DNA of 64,000 bases from Sphingomonas cavernae (GCF_003590775.1 NZ_QYUM01000003.1:684501-748500), one strand, 5' to 3'. Counted from the stretch's first letter, positions 9,335-18,352 are shown. The notes: generated by a model from the letters alone, not told the origin. Made by a program: numbers and translations.

Positions 9335-11248
9335 CTAAAAGCGTGTGCGGAGGCCCGCATAGACGCTGCGACCGAGCGTGCCATAGTTGCGCACGGTCTC
9401 ATATTCCTCGTCGAACAGGTTCTCGACGCGGCCGAACAGGCTGACATTTTCGCTCAGCTCATATTCGGCGCGCAGATCGACGAGCGTATAGGCGTCGAGC
9501 ACGAAGGTGTTCGATGCATTGTCATAGGACTTGCCCGACCAGCGCACTGCTACCCCCGTCGACAGCCCGAACGCCCAGTCATAGTCGGCGGTGAGGTTCG
9601 CGGTTTCGCGCGGACGGCGCGGCAACCAGTTGCCGAAATTGGGGCCGGCGACGCGGTTCTCGGCCTCGATCCAGCTATAGTTGCCCGAAAGCGTGAAGCG
9701 CGTGCCGATGCGCGCTGCTGCGGCCAGTTCGACCCCCTGCGCGTGGGTGCGCGCTGTATTGGCGTAGTAGCCGAAGCGCGAGAGCCCGGTGGCGGGATTG
9801 ACGCAGAGCGGGTCGCCCGTCGTGCCGAAGCACGAGAAGAAGTCGATCTGGTTGGTCGTGTCGCGGTCGAACCAGGTCGCACCGAGCGTCAGCGCGTCGT
9901 CGAACAGATGTTGCTCGACACCCACTTCCCAGCCCTCGGCTTCTTCGGGGTTGAGTGTTGTGTTCCCGTATTCGGAGAAGAGCTGGTAGAGCGAGGGTGC
10001 CTTGAAGGCCTCGCCATAGTTCGCGCGCAGGATGGTCCCGGTCTCCAGCGCCCAGACCGCGCCCGCCTGGAACAGCGTTTCGCCGCCATAGGTCTTGTGG
10101 TCGTCATGACGCACGCCGCCGGTCAGCGTCAGGCCCGAGATGGGCTCGACCGAAAGCTGGCCGTAGAAGCTCGTGATCTCGGCCTTCCCTTGCGTCACGG
10201 GGGAGAAGGGCGGGGATTCGCTGGAGAAACGCGAGCGTTCATTTTCAGCGCCGAAGATCGCGGTCCAGCCCTGCGCGATGTCGACGGTACCCTGATATTC
10301 GATGCGCTCGTTGCGGCCCTCGGCGTCGAACGTGTGATCCGTGAATCCGCCGGGATTGTAATTGTCGCGCTTGGTGTCGGTATAGCCATAGGCGATGCGG
10401 TTGCGGAAACGGCCGTCGAACAGCGCGACGTTGAGGCCCGCATAGCCGACGAACTCCTTGGTGACGCCATATTCGGGACTGTCGGTGTTGAAGCCGTCGA
10501 ACTCGTTGCGTCCGCGCGTCCAGTAGCCGCGAAGGTCGAGGCTGACATCGTCCGTAATCGTCACCGTCGCGCGGCCGTTCAGCCCGACATTGCGATAGCC
10601 GTCGGCTTCGGTGCCGGGCGCATAGGCCGAGATGCCGTCGGTGGTGAAGGTGTGGCCGCCCACGCGCCACGCGACCGGGCCGGTGATGCCGCCAACGCCG
10701 GCGCGCGCGTTCACCGTCTCGCGCGATCCCGCCTCGATGTCGGCGCTGGCTTCCAGCGGCGCGTCGGGTGTCGCAGTGACGATGTTGACCACGCCGCCGA
10801 TCGCCTGGCTGCCCCACAGGATCGACTGCGGCCCGCGCAGGATTTCGATCCGGTCGATATCGCCGACGAGCAGATTGGCGAAATTATAGCCGCCGCCGGT
10901 GGAGGAGGGATCGTTGAGCTTGACGCCGTCGATGACGACGACGGTGTGATCGGTCTCGGCGCCGCGAATGCGCAGCGAGGTCGTGGTGCCATAGCCGCCG
11001 TTGCGCGAAAAGCTGATGCCGGGTGTGCGGATCAGCAACTCCGTCACGCCGATATCCTGCGACTGGTCGATCGCCTCCTTGGTCAGCACCGTGATCGACG
11101 ATGCGATCTTGTCGGCCTCGGTCGGCGTCCGCGTCGCCGTAACGACAATCGCGTCGCCGGGAAGCGTGGTCGCGTCGGGCGCGGGTGCCGCAAGCGCGGG
11201 CGTCGCGGCGAGCAGGGCGGTGGTAGAGAGAAACACGGTCTTCAACAT
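9335..11248 (-). CDS. btuB: TonB-dependent vitamin B12 receptor (BtuB type)
   Basis: An outer-membrane corrinoid receptor of 637 residues. A signal peptide ends at about residue 20 (TPALA). The Ton box region GDAIVVTATRTP follows, then the plug domain with VVVIDGVKLNDPS, EILRGPQSILWGSQAIGGVV and related motifs. A 22-strand type barrel ends in the aromatic terminus YAGLRTRF. The gap to the DUF1636 gene is only 12 bases. The assignment to cobalamin rather than iron rests on the riboswitch directly upstream and on the five-gene operon it heads. Confidence 0.93.
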   Translation of the reverse strand: MLKTVFLSTTALLAATPALAAPAPDATTLPGDAIVVTATRTPTEADKIASSITVLTKEAIDQSQDIGVTELLIRTPGISFSRNGGYGTTTSLRIRGAETDHTVVVIDGVKLNDPSSTGGGYNFANLLVGDIDRIEILRGPQSILWGSQAIGGVVNIVTATPDAPLEASADIEAGSRETVNARAGVGGITGPVAWRVGGHTFTTDGISAYAPGTEADGYRNVGLNGRATVTITDDVSLDLRGYWTRGRNEFDGFNTDSPEYGVTKEFVGYAGLNVALFDGRFRNRIAYGYTDTKRDNYNPGGFTDHTFDAEGRNERIEYQGTVDIAQGWTAIFGAENERSRFSSESPPFSPVTQGKAEITSFYGQLSVEPISGLTLTGGVRHDDHKTYGGETLFQAGAVWALETGTILRANYGEAFKAPSLYQLFSEYGNTTLNPEEAEGWEVGVEQHLFDDALTLGATWFDRDTTNQIDFFSCFGTTGDPLCVNPATGLSRFGYYANTARTHAQGVELAAAARIGTRFTLSGNYSWIEAENRVAGPNFGNWLPRRPRETANLTADYDWAFGLSTGVAVRWSGKSYDNASNTFVLDAYTLVDLRAEYELSENVSLFGRVENLFDEEYETVRNYGTLGRSVYAGLRTRF

Positions 11249-11414
11249 CGGTCAGGAACCCCTTTTTGACACGGTCCGCCGTGCCTCCCAAGGGAGCGAT
11301 CGATGCTCTGATCCAGACGCCCGATCGCACCCGTGCAAGGCACGGCCACGATGTCGTCACTCGGGTTCTTGACCCGCCCGTACGGCGCACCCTGGCCGGA
11401 CGAAGGACGACTGC

Positions 11415-11580
11415 GTCAGGCAGGTCTCCTGGCTCGCGGGTCAGCGCCGTTTCGCGTCGCCTTCTCGGGGGCTGGCCCCAATGGCATGTGACGCGATGGC
11501 TCGCCGCTTACAGTTGCAGGGGCAGCCGGGGTTTCGAACCCCGTTCCCTTTTCATCCCCGTTGCCGGGGAACCTGTCGCG
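11415..11580 (-). promoter_or_regulatory. Cobalamin riboswitch upstream of btuB
   Basis: Read on the minus strand, the element has the conserved core GCAACTGTAAGCGGCGAG at 11517-11500. A GAGAAGGCG-like segment follows, and the closing block CCCGCGAGCCAGGAGACCTG lies at about 11440-11421. These are the signature blocks of AdoCbl-binding RNA. A pairing partner for the closing stem lies near 11573. It ends about 165 bases before the btuB start, leaving room for an expression platform. Corrinoid binding is expected to switch the whole btuB-cobS operon off. Confidence 0.95.
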
Positions 11581-11882
11581 GAGCGGCGCATAGGCGGGGG
11601 CGTGACGGGGGTCAAGTATATTGGGTTGGCGCTTGTGTTCCCACTTTTCCCTTGAATTATGAAATAAAAATGCGTGATAGTGAAGCAATGTTACGCGAAG
11701 CCCATGGGTAGTGAAGCTGGATTGACAGTGTCTAAGATCCTTGCACCAGCGCTCCCGGCGACAAGCCACCGTTACGCGTAGTGCGCCGAAGAGCATCGTC
11801 GATCGGGTGCGTGTAGGACAGCTTTTTGTGTCCCGCTGAAATGTCCGTGAAGGTTCGGGCCGCGGATCTCGAGCCGGGGCTG
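11581..11882. other. Gene-free stretch between the riboswitch and the M19-like gene
   Basis: About 300 bases without a credible gene. It contains an AT-rich patch at roughly 11640-11700, which could hold the promoter feeding the btuB riboswitch on the minus strand. It also contains the downstream copy of the direct repeat that brackets the lipoprotein gene. Short open frames here are unconvincing. Confidence 0.5.
11804..11832. repeat. Direct repeat, copy A (downstream of M19-like gene)
   Basis: It begins CGGGTGCGTGTAGG and continues with a CAG, a T-run and GTC. The same order recurs at 14073-14104 in the same orientation with small indels. The two copies bracket the M19-like lipoprotein gene. 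Confidence 0.6.
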
Positions 11883-13988
11883 TCAGGCGCTGGGCTGCGG
11901 CGTCCCCCTGCAGGCGCTCGCCAACAGGGCCCGCAAGGCTGTAACGGCGTTAGCGACCTGGCCCGGGTCCATGGCCTCGAGATATCTGGCTCGATCGGCC
12001 TCGCATTTTTCTCGAATCCCCGCCTTTCCTTCGGCGTCGAATCCCGGCATCCAAGCCTCGGCTGCCTCCCACGCTCGAATATAGGCTTCGGCGCCATACC
12101 AGAGCGGGTCCATCTCTTCTTTGGTCAAGCCAAGGACTCGCATTTCCTCGACGAAATCCGGAATCATGCCGATGTGGACCACGCCGTCGACGCCCACGTC
12201 ATAGCCTGGCTGGTTGGGGCGGCCGTCCCAGGGGGTAGTCGCTTTGTCGAACGGGACTCCGAGGGAAAGGGGCGAAGTGGAGGTGAAGGGATAGCTCAAC
12301 CTCGGCTCGCTGGAAGATTCCGCGTAGCAGCTCCCATAGACAGGCGGCGTCTCGATGAGCAGATAGCTGAAATCGCCGCCGGTCACCGTTTGATTGGTGC
12401 GAAGGAAGCGTCCCCGGGCAAAGACGGGAACGGGCGCGCCGAAATCGGTGCCGATGCCGATGCCTGCGAAAGCCGGCTTGCCATTGATCAAGCGTCCTCC
12501 CCGCAGCTTCTCGACGAGAAACCTATAGGTCTGAATGAAGGTTTCGGTGGTTCCGCCGCATTTGTGGGGTGCCACGGTGGCGCCCTCCGGCCAGGTGATC
12601 TCGCTCACGGTACGGGTGGCCGGCGGCAGCCGCGGGGCGAAGGCTCCGCCGGTTCGGATCATCGCATCGATATCCTCTTCGCGGAGCTGCCCCTCGTTAT
12701 TTTCATTACACTCCGTCCGGTCGCCGCAGGTGAACAGGCGCGTGGCGCCGGAATGGCTGGAAACAAGCGGGTAAGCGCCGGCGAGGAGGCTGTTGTCCGC
12801 AGTCCCGAGCATTTCCCGCCTCGCCTTGTACGAGACGTGATCCGCATCGATCACGGCGCCATGCGCGGCCATGACCTTCGTAAGTTCCTGGCCCTCTGGA
12901 CTGAGGCCGCGCGCGTTACACTTGCCGCCGTCATAGCGAAAAAGAGTTGGGCAGGGCTGACGCGTGTTGGGAGGTCGGATTCCGGCGATGACCCGGTTCA
13001 CCTCCGGTAGCTTGTCTGCAACAGTAGCGCCGGGATAGGCTCCGCTCGGATTTCCTTCAGAGTGGAGGAGGTCGATCCCGAGCGCGGTGCCGCCGGCGAT
13101 GCCGTCGATATTGTGCGTGAGATAAAAGTGGCGGGCGCCCAGTTGCCAATAGCGCTCAAACAGCGCGAGCGCCTTGTGCGTGGATTGCTTCCCGAATTTG
13201 CTCAAATCCTCGTCAGCAGCGGCGTGCCCCGAGAATTGCTCCTGGGTCAGATAGCCAGAGTCGCAATTGTTGCGATAGGCCTTCTCCGTGCCGGTGTCGC
13301 TGGGCACCATCCGAACACTCGGCACCTGCGATGAGGACTCGATCCTGCAGCCGAATGCGTTCGCCGCCTCAATCCCCAGCACTACCGCGAGCTTCCCCTT
13401 CGTGATGGCATCGCGTGCCTCCTTCGGAGTCGTGACGATGCGGTACCATCCGAGGCCGGCTCCGCCAGCTTCGGTGTCGATCGCGTCTTGAAGGGCTTTC
13501 GCCGCCTGGATCTGGGCCTCGATCGCGCGGCGGTCCGACGGACAATTCTCGGTCAATCCGCCCGCTTCGCACAGAAACTCCGAGCTCACCGCGAACATGA
13601 CGACGAGGCGCAGGCCATATTGCCACGCGCGCTTGAGATTGTCGGTGTCGACCCGCTGGCTGGCCTGACTCGTACCCGTGGGGTTGCAATGCCCTCGCTG
13701 GAACTGCTCGCTCGCGTCCTTGAACATGGCCAGACGCACGAGGTCCTGGACCGCCAGTGAATTGCCGAACGGCAAGGGTGGCAGGCAGGGCGCGGTTGGG
13801 TCGTTCGTGTGATTGAATGCGGTGCCGCCGAAGCCCATGAAGCCGAACTGGTGGAGGTGGTAGTCGGCGAGACCCATCAGCGGTGGGTCTTCTACCTTTG
13901 CGGTCTTTTTCTCGTCGCAGCCTGCGCAAAGTACGGCAGTCAGCAGTATGCCAACTTGCAAGCGAGATTTGAGAGACTGTCCTTTCAT
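11883..13988 (-). CDS. Peptidase M19-like metal-dependent hydrolase, lipoprotein
   Basis: A 701-residue exported protein. The ATG at 13988 is preferred because AGGGG lies about 8 bases upstream, and it gives a lipoprotein signal ending LLTAVLCAGC with the lipobox cysteine near residue 24. Candidate membrane-dipeptidase ligands appear in order: ADYHLHQFG, VVLGIEAANAFG, FYLTHNIDG, VIDADHVS and VSSHSGA. These match the D/H-x-H, Glu, His, Asp-His and His sites of the M19 fold. It is about twice the length of a typical renal dipeptidase, with long cysteine-bearing insertions. The substrate is unknown. Codon use looks less GC-extreme than its neighbours, which hints at transfer. Confidence 0.75.
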   Translation of the reverse strand: MKGQSLKSRLQVGILLTAVLCAGCDEKKTAKVEDPPLMGLADYHLHQFGFMGFGGTAFNHTNDPTAPCLPPLPFGNSLAVQDLVRLAMFKDASEQFQRGHCNPTGTSQASQRVDTDNLKRAWQYGLRLVVMFAVSSEFLCEAGGLTENCPSDRRAIEAQIQAAKALQDAIDTEAGGAGLGWYRIVTTPKEARDAITKGKLAVVLGIEAANAFGCRIESSSQVPSVRMVPSDTGTEKAYRNNCDSGYLTQEQFSGHAAADEDLSKFGKQSTHKALALFERYWQLGARHFYLTHNIDGIAGGTALGIDLLHSEGNPSGAYPGATVADKLPEVNRVIAGIRPPNTRQPCPTLFRYDGGKCNARGLSPEGQELTKVMAAHGAVIDADHVSYKARREMLGTADNSLLAGAYPLVSSHSGATRLFTCGDRTECNENNEGQLREEDIDAMIRTGGAFAPRLPPATRTVSEITWPEGATVAPHKCGGTTETFIQTYRFLVEKLRGGRLINGKPAFAGIGIGTDFGAPVPVFARGRFLRTNQTVTGGDFSYLLIETPPVYGSCYAESSSEPRLSYPFTSTSPLSLGVPFDKATTPWDGRPNQPGYDVGVDGVVHIGMIPDFVEEMRVLGLTKEEMDPLWYGAEAYIRAWEAAEAWMPGFDAEGKAGIREKCEADRARYLEAMDPGQVANAVTALRALLASACRGTPQPSA

Positions 13989-14072
13989 CCCAAACATCCC
14001 CTCTTCATCCGGAGTTGCGTTGGTCAAGAACTCGGCGTGACTATCTCATATTTGTTCGCAAGCAGCAACGAC

Positions 14073-14104
14073 CGGGTGCGTGTAGGGCAGGCATTTTTGT
14101 TGTC
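14073..14104. repeat. Direct repeat, copy B (upstream of M19-like gene)
   Basis: The first 14 bases, CGGGTGCGTGTAGG, are identical to copy A at 11804. The remaining T-rich part matches with two single-base gaps and a few changes. It lies about 85 bases upstream of the lipoprotein start and could include promoter or transfer-boundary sequence. Confidence 0.6.
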
Positions 14105-14140
14105 GCAAACGGGCGGTGGGTTTGCGAATTCAAGCAGCGA

Positions 14141-15331
14141 TCAGGCTGAAGCTGTTATTTCGCGCTGGCCGATGCGCGAAAATGTGCGCGGTCCCAGGTC
14201 GATCCGGATGGGCTTCAGCCGTTCCCAGAGCTGGTCCGGCTTCTCGCCGACGACGAAGACCCTGGTACTGATCAGCGGGGCCCGCTCTGCGTCCCGCACG
14301 GTAATGTGAAAGCGCGCGAGCGGCACGAAAAGGCGGGCATCGCCACTGCGAACGGGCAGGATGGCGGCGATCGGGATTAGCAGCTCGCTCGTCAGCGATA
14401 CGGTGTCGCCAGGGACAAGCGAATCGAAGTGATGCTGCGGCTCGACCATTTCGCCGCCGAACAGGAGCTGTTCGCCGGGGCTGAGCGAGGCATGGGCCGA
14501 GATGATGTCGCACGCGATGCTGACCGGCCCAACGGGCGCATCGGTGACGTTCGTAAGCGACAACCGATAGGACAGCCTCGCGTTGACCAGCGCCATGCTC
14601 AAGCTCTTGGGTTCGAACACGAGATCGATCTGGCCGGACATGGTCGGTGGCTGCGAGGCGTCCGCCTGAAATATCGGCTCCGGTATTGTCTCTGCGAGCA
14701 GCGGCGCGTCTTCGGCTTGCCCTATGTCTTCGCTGTCGCCCGGGTTCCGCCTTCGACGCAGGCTGAATCCGATGCCCGCCAGTAGCAACCCCAGAAGCGT
14801 TCCGCCCAGGATCCACCAGATCCAGGATGGCGTGCGTGTTGAAACCGGCTCTGTGGTTGGGCGGACCTGCGTCGGCGCAGCGGAAGGGACTGGAGGCGGT
14901 TCGGGGGCGACCGTTTCCAGGTTTTGGTCGGACGGAGCCGGCGGCGGCAGGCCGCCCGGAGCGGCTTGCATGGCCGGTGTGCGCTCGCTCGCTGCCGTTG
15001 GGGTGGGCGAGGGGGTATCCGCCGGCCTGCCGGGCGATCCGGGAATGACAATCGCGGGGGGCGCAACCCGGGGCGCAACCTGGCGTGGAGCCGGGGACGG
15101 TGCAGGATCGGGTTGCGGCGTTGGCGTCGGGGTGCCCGCAACCGGCACCGGCAGTTCGTCGACCGGCCCGGCTACGGGAGGGGGAGGTTGAGTGTCATTG
15201 CCGGGTGCAAGCTGGAAGTCGTTGATCGATCCGGTCGATTGCGCGGGCGCCTGCGCGTGCAGCGCAAACGTCATGGTCAGCAGAACCGCCGCCTTCGTCA
15301 TTCCGTGTAGAGAATTTTTTTGCCGTGCCAT
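14141..15331 (-). CDS. Proline-rich single-pass membrane protein, unknown function
   Basis: About 396 residues from the chosen ATG at 15331; an ATG at 15301 also fits and places a signal peptide (LLTMTFALHAQAPA) at the very N-terminus. The mature N-half is a Pro/Thr/Ala-rich low-complexity region, followed by the membrane helix WIWWILGGTLLGLLLAGIGF and a basic stop-transfer RRRR. The C-terminal 190 residues form an apparently cytosolic, beta-rich domain. I recognise no family. It sits between the M19-like lipoprotein and the B12 ABC transporter genes. Start choice is uncertain, but the frame is secure because of its length and topology. Confidence 0.7.
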   Translation of the reverse strand: MARQKNSLHGMTKAAVLLTMTFALHAQAPAQSTGSINDFQLAPGNDTQPPPPVAGPVDELPVPVAGTPTPTPQPDPAPSPAPRQVAPRVAPPAIVIPGSPGRPADTPSPTPTAASERTPAMQAAPGGLPPPAPSDQNLETVAPEPPPVPSAAPTQVRPTTEPVSTRTPSWIWWILGGTLLGLLLAGIGFSLRRRRNPGDSEDIGQAEDAPLLAETIPEPIFQADASQPPTMSGQIDLVFEPKSLSMALVNARLSYRLSLTNVTDAPVGPVSIACDIISAHASLSPGEQLLFGGEMVEPQHHFDSLVPGDTVSLTSELLIPIAAILPVRSGDARLFVPLARFHITVRDAERAPLISTRVFVVGEKPDQLWERLKPIRIDLGPRTFSRIGQREITASA

Positions 15332-15466
15332 CGATGTTCTTGAACCGCTTGCCTGCGTAGCCTGAACCGTCAGTGAACTCCGCTGCACAAACGATGAGAC
15401 GGCACCCGCACGCGACGGGGCGAGGCATCCTCCACAGGCAATGATCAGGTTGGGTCGAAAACTGAC

Positions 15467-16243
15467 CTAAACCGTTAGATCCATCGGCACGATCAGCCGG
15501 TGCCCGTTGACCGAACCCGTCCAGGCACGCACGCCGTAGACGCGTTCGAGCAGCGCTCCGGTCAGCACGCTGTCTGCGTCACCATCGGCGGCGAGCTGTC
15601 CCTGGTCGATCAGCAGCAAGCGGTCGCAGTAGCGCGCGGCCATGGTGAGATCGTGGAGAACCGCGATGACCAGCGCGCCGGCATGGGCCTGCGCTGCGAG
15701 CAGCTCCATCACCTGGAGCTGGTGGCCGGGATCGAGCGCGGCGAGCGGTTCGTCGGCGATGAGAACATCGGCCTCGACCGCGAGTGCGCGCGCGAGCAGA
15801 ACGCGGGCGCGTTCACCACCCGAGAGTTCGAGCGCATTGCGATGGGCGAGCATCGTGACGTCGGCGCATTCCATCGCGCGTTCGATCGCTTGCGTGTCTG
15901 CGGGCGTCAGCCGCGAGAAGGGCGCGAGGTGAGGGAGGCGGCCGAGCCCGACCAGCCGCTCGACGGTGAGCGGCCAATGCAGTGTCTGGCCCTGCGGGAG
16001 ATAGGCGATGCGCCGCGCGATCGCGTCTCGCGACATCGTCGTCACATCGGTGCCGTCGAGCGCAATGCTGCCTCCCGTCGGCTCGACGAGATGGAGGATC
16101 GCGCGCGCCAGCGTGGATTTGCCCGCGCCGTTGGGGCCGATGATGCCGATGAGTTGCCCGCCCTTGAGTTCGGCGTCGATGCCGTGGAGCACCGCGCGCT
16201 TGCCCAGAGCAACGCGCAGATCGGAGATGGAGAGGGTCACCAT
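15467..16243 (-). CDS. btuD: ABC transporter ATPase, cobalamin/iron-siderophore type
   Basis: The nucleotide-binding subunit of a FecCDE/BtuCDF-type importer, 258 residues. Walker A is IGPNGAGKSTLA, the signature is LSGGERARVLLARAL, Walker B is VLIADEPLAALD, and the H-loop is VLHDLTMAARY. The ATG at 16243 overlaps the permease gene by 7 bases. The B12 assignment comes from the location inside the cobalamin island with a BtuF-like binding protein. By sequence alone it could serve a siderophore. Confidence 0.9.
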   Translation of the reverse strand: MVTLSISDLRVALGKRAVLHGIDAELKGGQLIGIIGPNGAGKSTLARAILHLVEPTGGSIALDGTDVTTMSRDAIARRIAYLPQGQTLHWPLTVERLVGLGRLPHLAPFSRLTPADTQAIERAMECADVTMLAHRNALELSGGERARVLLARALAVEADVLIADEPLAALDPGHQLQVMELLAAQAHAGALVIAVLHDLTMAARYCDRLLLIDQGQLAADGDADSVLTGALLERVYGVRAWTGSVNGHRLIVPMDLTV

Positions 16244-17223
16244 AGCCGGCGCTCCCTTGCGAGATGGAAGAGGAAGACGGGGACGCCCAGAAAGGCGGTC
16301 ACGACGCCGAGCTTGAGCTCGTTGGTCGTGGGGATGATGCGCACAAGGATGTCCGCCATCGCGAGCAGCGCCGCGCCGCCGAGCGCCGCGGGTAACAGCA
16401 CTGCACTGGGACTGCGATCGGTCAGCGGCCGGACGAGGTGGGGCACGATCAGGCCGATGAAGCCGATCGAACCCGACACCGCGACCGCGCCGCCGACTCC
16501 GATGGCGACGCCGACGAGCAACCGCAGTCGTGTCCGTTTGAGCGACACGCCAAGCGCGCGCGCGCCGTCTTCGCCGAGGGTCAGCGCGTCGAGCGCGCGG
16601 CAGTTCCAGAGCAGCAGCGCAAGGCCAACGATCACGCAAGGCAGCGCGATCCAGACATGCTGGAACGACCGGTCCTCAAGCGCGCCAAGGAGCCAGTTGG
16701 TGATCTCCATCGCGGCGAAGGGATTGGGCGACATATTGAGCGCAAGGCTGACCCCCGAGGTCGCCAGCGTGCTGATCGCAATGCCCGCAAGGATCAGCGT
16801 CAGCGGGCTTTCCGAACGTCCCGAAAAAGCGAAGAGCGCGACCAGCGAGGCAAGCGCGCCGAGGATCGCGAACAAGGGCAGGATCGCGGCGTGAAGCTGG
16901 GCGAAGCCGAAATAGAGCGCGATCACCGCGCCCAGCGATGCGCTGGTCGATGCACCGATCACCGAGGGTTCGGCGAGCGGATTGCGCAAATAGCCCTGCA
17001 GCGCCGCGCCCGCGCCGCCCAGCATCGCGCCGACGATCAGCGCGAGCAGCATGCGCGGCAGGCGCAGCTCGAACAGAATTGTCGTGGCGATGCGATCGCC
17101 GCTGCCCGTGGCGGCAGCGATCATGCGCGACAGCGGCAGACCGGCGGGCCCGATCGCGAGCGAGATCAAGCCCGCAACCAGCGCCAGAAGCGCCAGGGTG
17201 CTGAGAAGCAGGGCGCGGTTCAT
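16237..17223 (-). CDS. btuC: FecCD/BtuC-family ABC transporter permease
   Basis: A 328-residue membrane permease with about nine or ten hydrophobic segments. Family motifs include RLPRMLLALIVGAMLGGAGA, LAEPSVIGAS and GSIGFIGLIVPHLVR, the last being the cytoplasmic coupling loop region. The ATG at 17223 yields a clean N-terminal signal-anchor (MNRALLLSTLALLALVAG). It overlaps btuD. The upstream region contains a long palindromic repeat that separates it from the divergent btuF gene. Confidence 0.92.
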   Translation of the reverse strand: MNRALLLSTLALLALVAGLISLAIGPAGLPLSRMIAAATGSGDRIATTILFELRLPRMLLALIVGAMLGGAGAALQGYLRNPLAEPSVIGASTSASLGAVIALYFGFAQLHAAILPLFAILGALASLVALFAFSGRSESPLTLILAGIAISTLATSGVSLALNMSPNPFAAMEITNWLLGALEDRSFQHVWIALPCVIVGLALLLWNCRALDALTLGEDGARALGVSLKRTRLRLLVGVAIGVGGAVAVSGSIGFIGLIVPHLVRPLTDRSPSAVLLPAALGGAALLAMADILVRIIPTTNELKLGVVTAFLGVPVFLFHLARERRLW

Positions 17224-17232
17224 GTGCACGCC

Positions 17233-17358
17233 CCCAATTCCTCCCCGAGCTCGGCTCGGGGAGGGGGACCATGCGAAGCATGGTGGAGGGGTATAGCTCC
17301 GTGCTTGCCCCTCCACCGCCGTTCCGGCGGTCCCCCTCCCCAAGCAAGCTTGGGGAGG
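17233..17358. repeat. Large composite inverted repeat between btuC and btuF
   Basis: The left arm (TCCTCCCCGAGC, then GGGGAGGGGGACC, then GGTGGAGGGG) is mirrored by GCCCCTCCACC, GGTCCCCCTCCCC and GGGGAGGA. The result is a 120-odd-base cruciform-capable element with minor internal hairpins. This purine/pyrimidine-banded palindrome is a repeat type I associate with sphingomonad intergenic regions. It fills almost all the space between the divergent starts, so promoters must lie within or very close to it. Confidence 0.75.
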
Positions 17359-17396
17359 AACTTGAAACTGCGCCCATTTCGCGTCACGAGGGCGCC

Positions 17397-18230
17397 ATGT
17401 TCGAAACGATCGCCAGCTTCTTCGCCTCGGTCCTCGCGACGCTCGGCCTTGCGACCGCGCCCGCCGTTGAGACCACGCCGCGCCGCGTTGTGTCGCTCAA
17501 CCTGTGCGCCGATCAGTACATTATGGCGCTCGCCGATCCCGGACAGATCACAGCGCTGACGCACAATGCGCGCGACCCCGAGATGTCGTATCAGGCGCGG
17601 CTGGCGCAGCGTTTTCCGATCAGCCGCGGCAGCGCCGAGGAGGTGCTCGCGCTTGAGCCTGACCTGATCATCGCCAGCCCCTATCAACGGCACGACACGC
17701 TCGCGCTGCTCAAGGGGCGCAACGTCGCGTTTCTCGATCTGCCGCCCGCCGAAAGCTGGCCGCAGATCGTCGAACAGGTTCGGCAGGTCGCAAAGGCGCT
17801 GGGGCATCCCGAACGCGGCCAGGCGCTGATCCGCCGCATGGAATCCGAGATGGTGGCGCCCGCGATCAGCCCGGCGCACCGCCCGGTCGCTGCCTATTAC
17901 CAGCGCCGTGGCTATATGACGGGCACGGGCACGCTGGTCGACGAGATGATGCAGCGCACGGGCCTCACCAATCTTGCGGCGACGCTCGACAAGCCGTCGC
18001 TCGCCCGCCTCTCGCTCGAGGAGATGGTGGCAGCTCGTCCCGACTATCTGATCGTCGAGAGCGCGACCGAGACCGTCGCGGATCAGGGCACCGAAATGCT
18101 GCATCATGCCGCCATCGCCGATATCCCGCGCATCAGCCTGCCCCAGGCGCTGACGGTGTGCGGTGGCCCTTCCTATCCGGAGGCGGTGCGGCGGCTTCGC
18201 GAACAACTGGGCGTTCGGCGCGCCGGCTAG
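17397..18230 (+). CDS. btuF: Periplasmic corrinoid-binding protein (BtuF type)
   Basis: A type III substrate-binding protein of 277 residues. RRVVSLNLCADQYIMAL is the start of the mature domain. EEVLALEPDLIIASPYQ, and later SLEEMVAARPDYLIVES, are the two lobes' conserved strands. The weakly hydrophobic N-terminus MFETIASFFASVLATLGLAT should act as signal. It is divergent from btuCD and probably serves the same importer. The ligand could in principle be another metal chelate, but context favours corrinoids. Confidence 0.85.
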   Translation: MFETIASFFASVLATLGLATAPAVETTPRRVVSLNLCADQYIMALADPGQITALTHNARDPEMSYQARLAQRFPISRGSAEEVLALEPDLIIASPYQRHDTLALLKGRNVAFLDLPPAESWPQIVEQVRQVAKALGHPERGQALIRRMESEMVAPAISPAHRPVAAYYQRRGYMTGTGTLVDEMMQRTGLTNLAATLDKPSLARLSLEEMVAARPDYLIVESATETVADQGTEMLHHAAIADIPRISLPQALTVCGGPSYPEAVRRLREQLGVRRAG

Positions 18231-18246
18231 CCTCGGATACTTTTCT

Positions 18247-18320
18247 CCGTTCGTCCCGAGCGAAGTCGAGGGACGTAATGGCCCGCACGCGCGTGTCTCG
18301 ACTTCGCTCGACACGAACGG
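18247..18320. repeat. 74-bp palindromic repeat, copy 1
   Basis: The arms CCGTTCGTCCCGAGCGAAGT... and ...TCGACTTCGCTCGACACGAACGG flank a variable centre. An element of exactly the same length with identical arms lies inside a coding sequence at 53035-53108. Here it occupies the gap between the convergent btuF and cobO genes and could serve as a bidirectional 3' structure. Confidence 0.8.
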
Positions 18321-18352
18321 GTGAGAGCCGGGAGACTCGTATTTCACCACCA

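Noticed and set aside
8711-11269. 852-codon open frame on the plus strand across btuB and cobT
   Set aside because: It runs antisense to btuB, DUF1636 and cobT, whose motifs and overlaps are clear. Its translation is Arg/Ala-rich without domains, as expected from an antisense frame in GC-rich DNA.
11266-11655. 129-codon open frame over the btuB leader
   Set aside because: It reads through the cobalamin aptamer on the opposite strand; the similar frame at 19030-19515 does the same. The shared residues (LQLQGQP) reflect riboswitch conservation, not protein.
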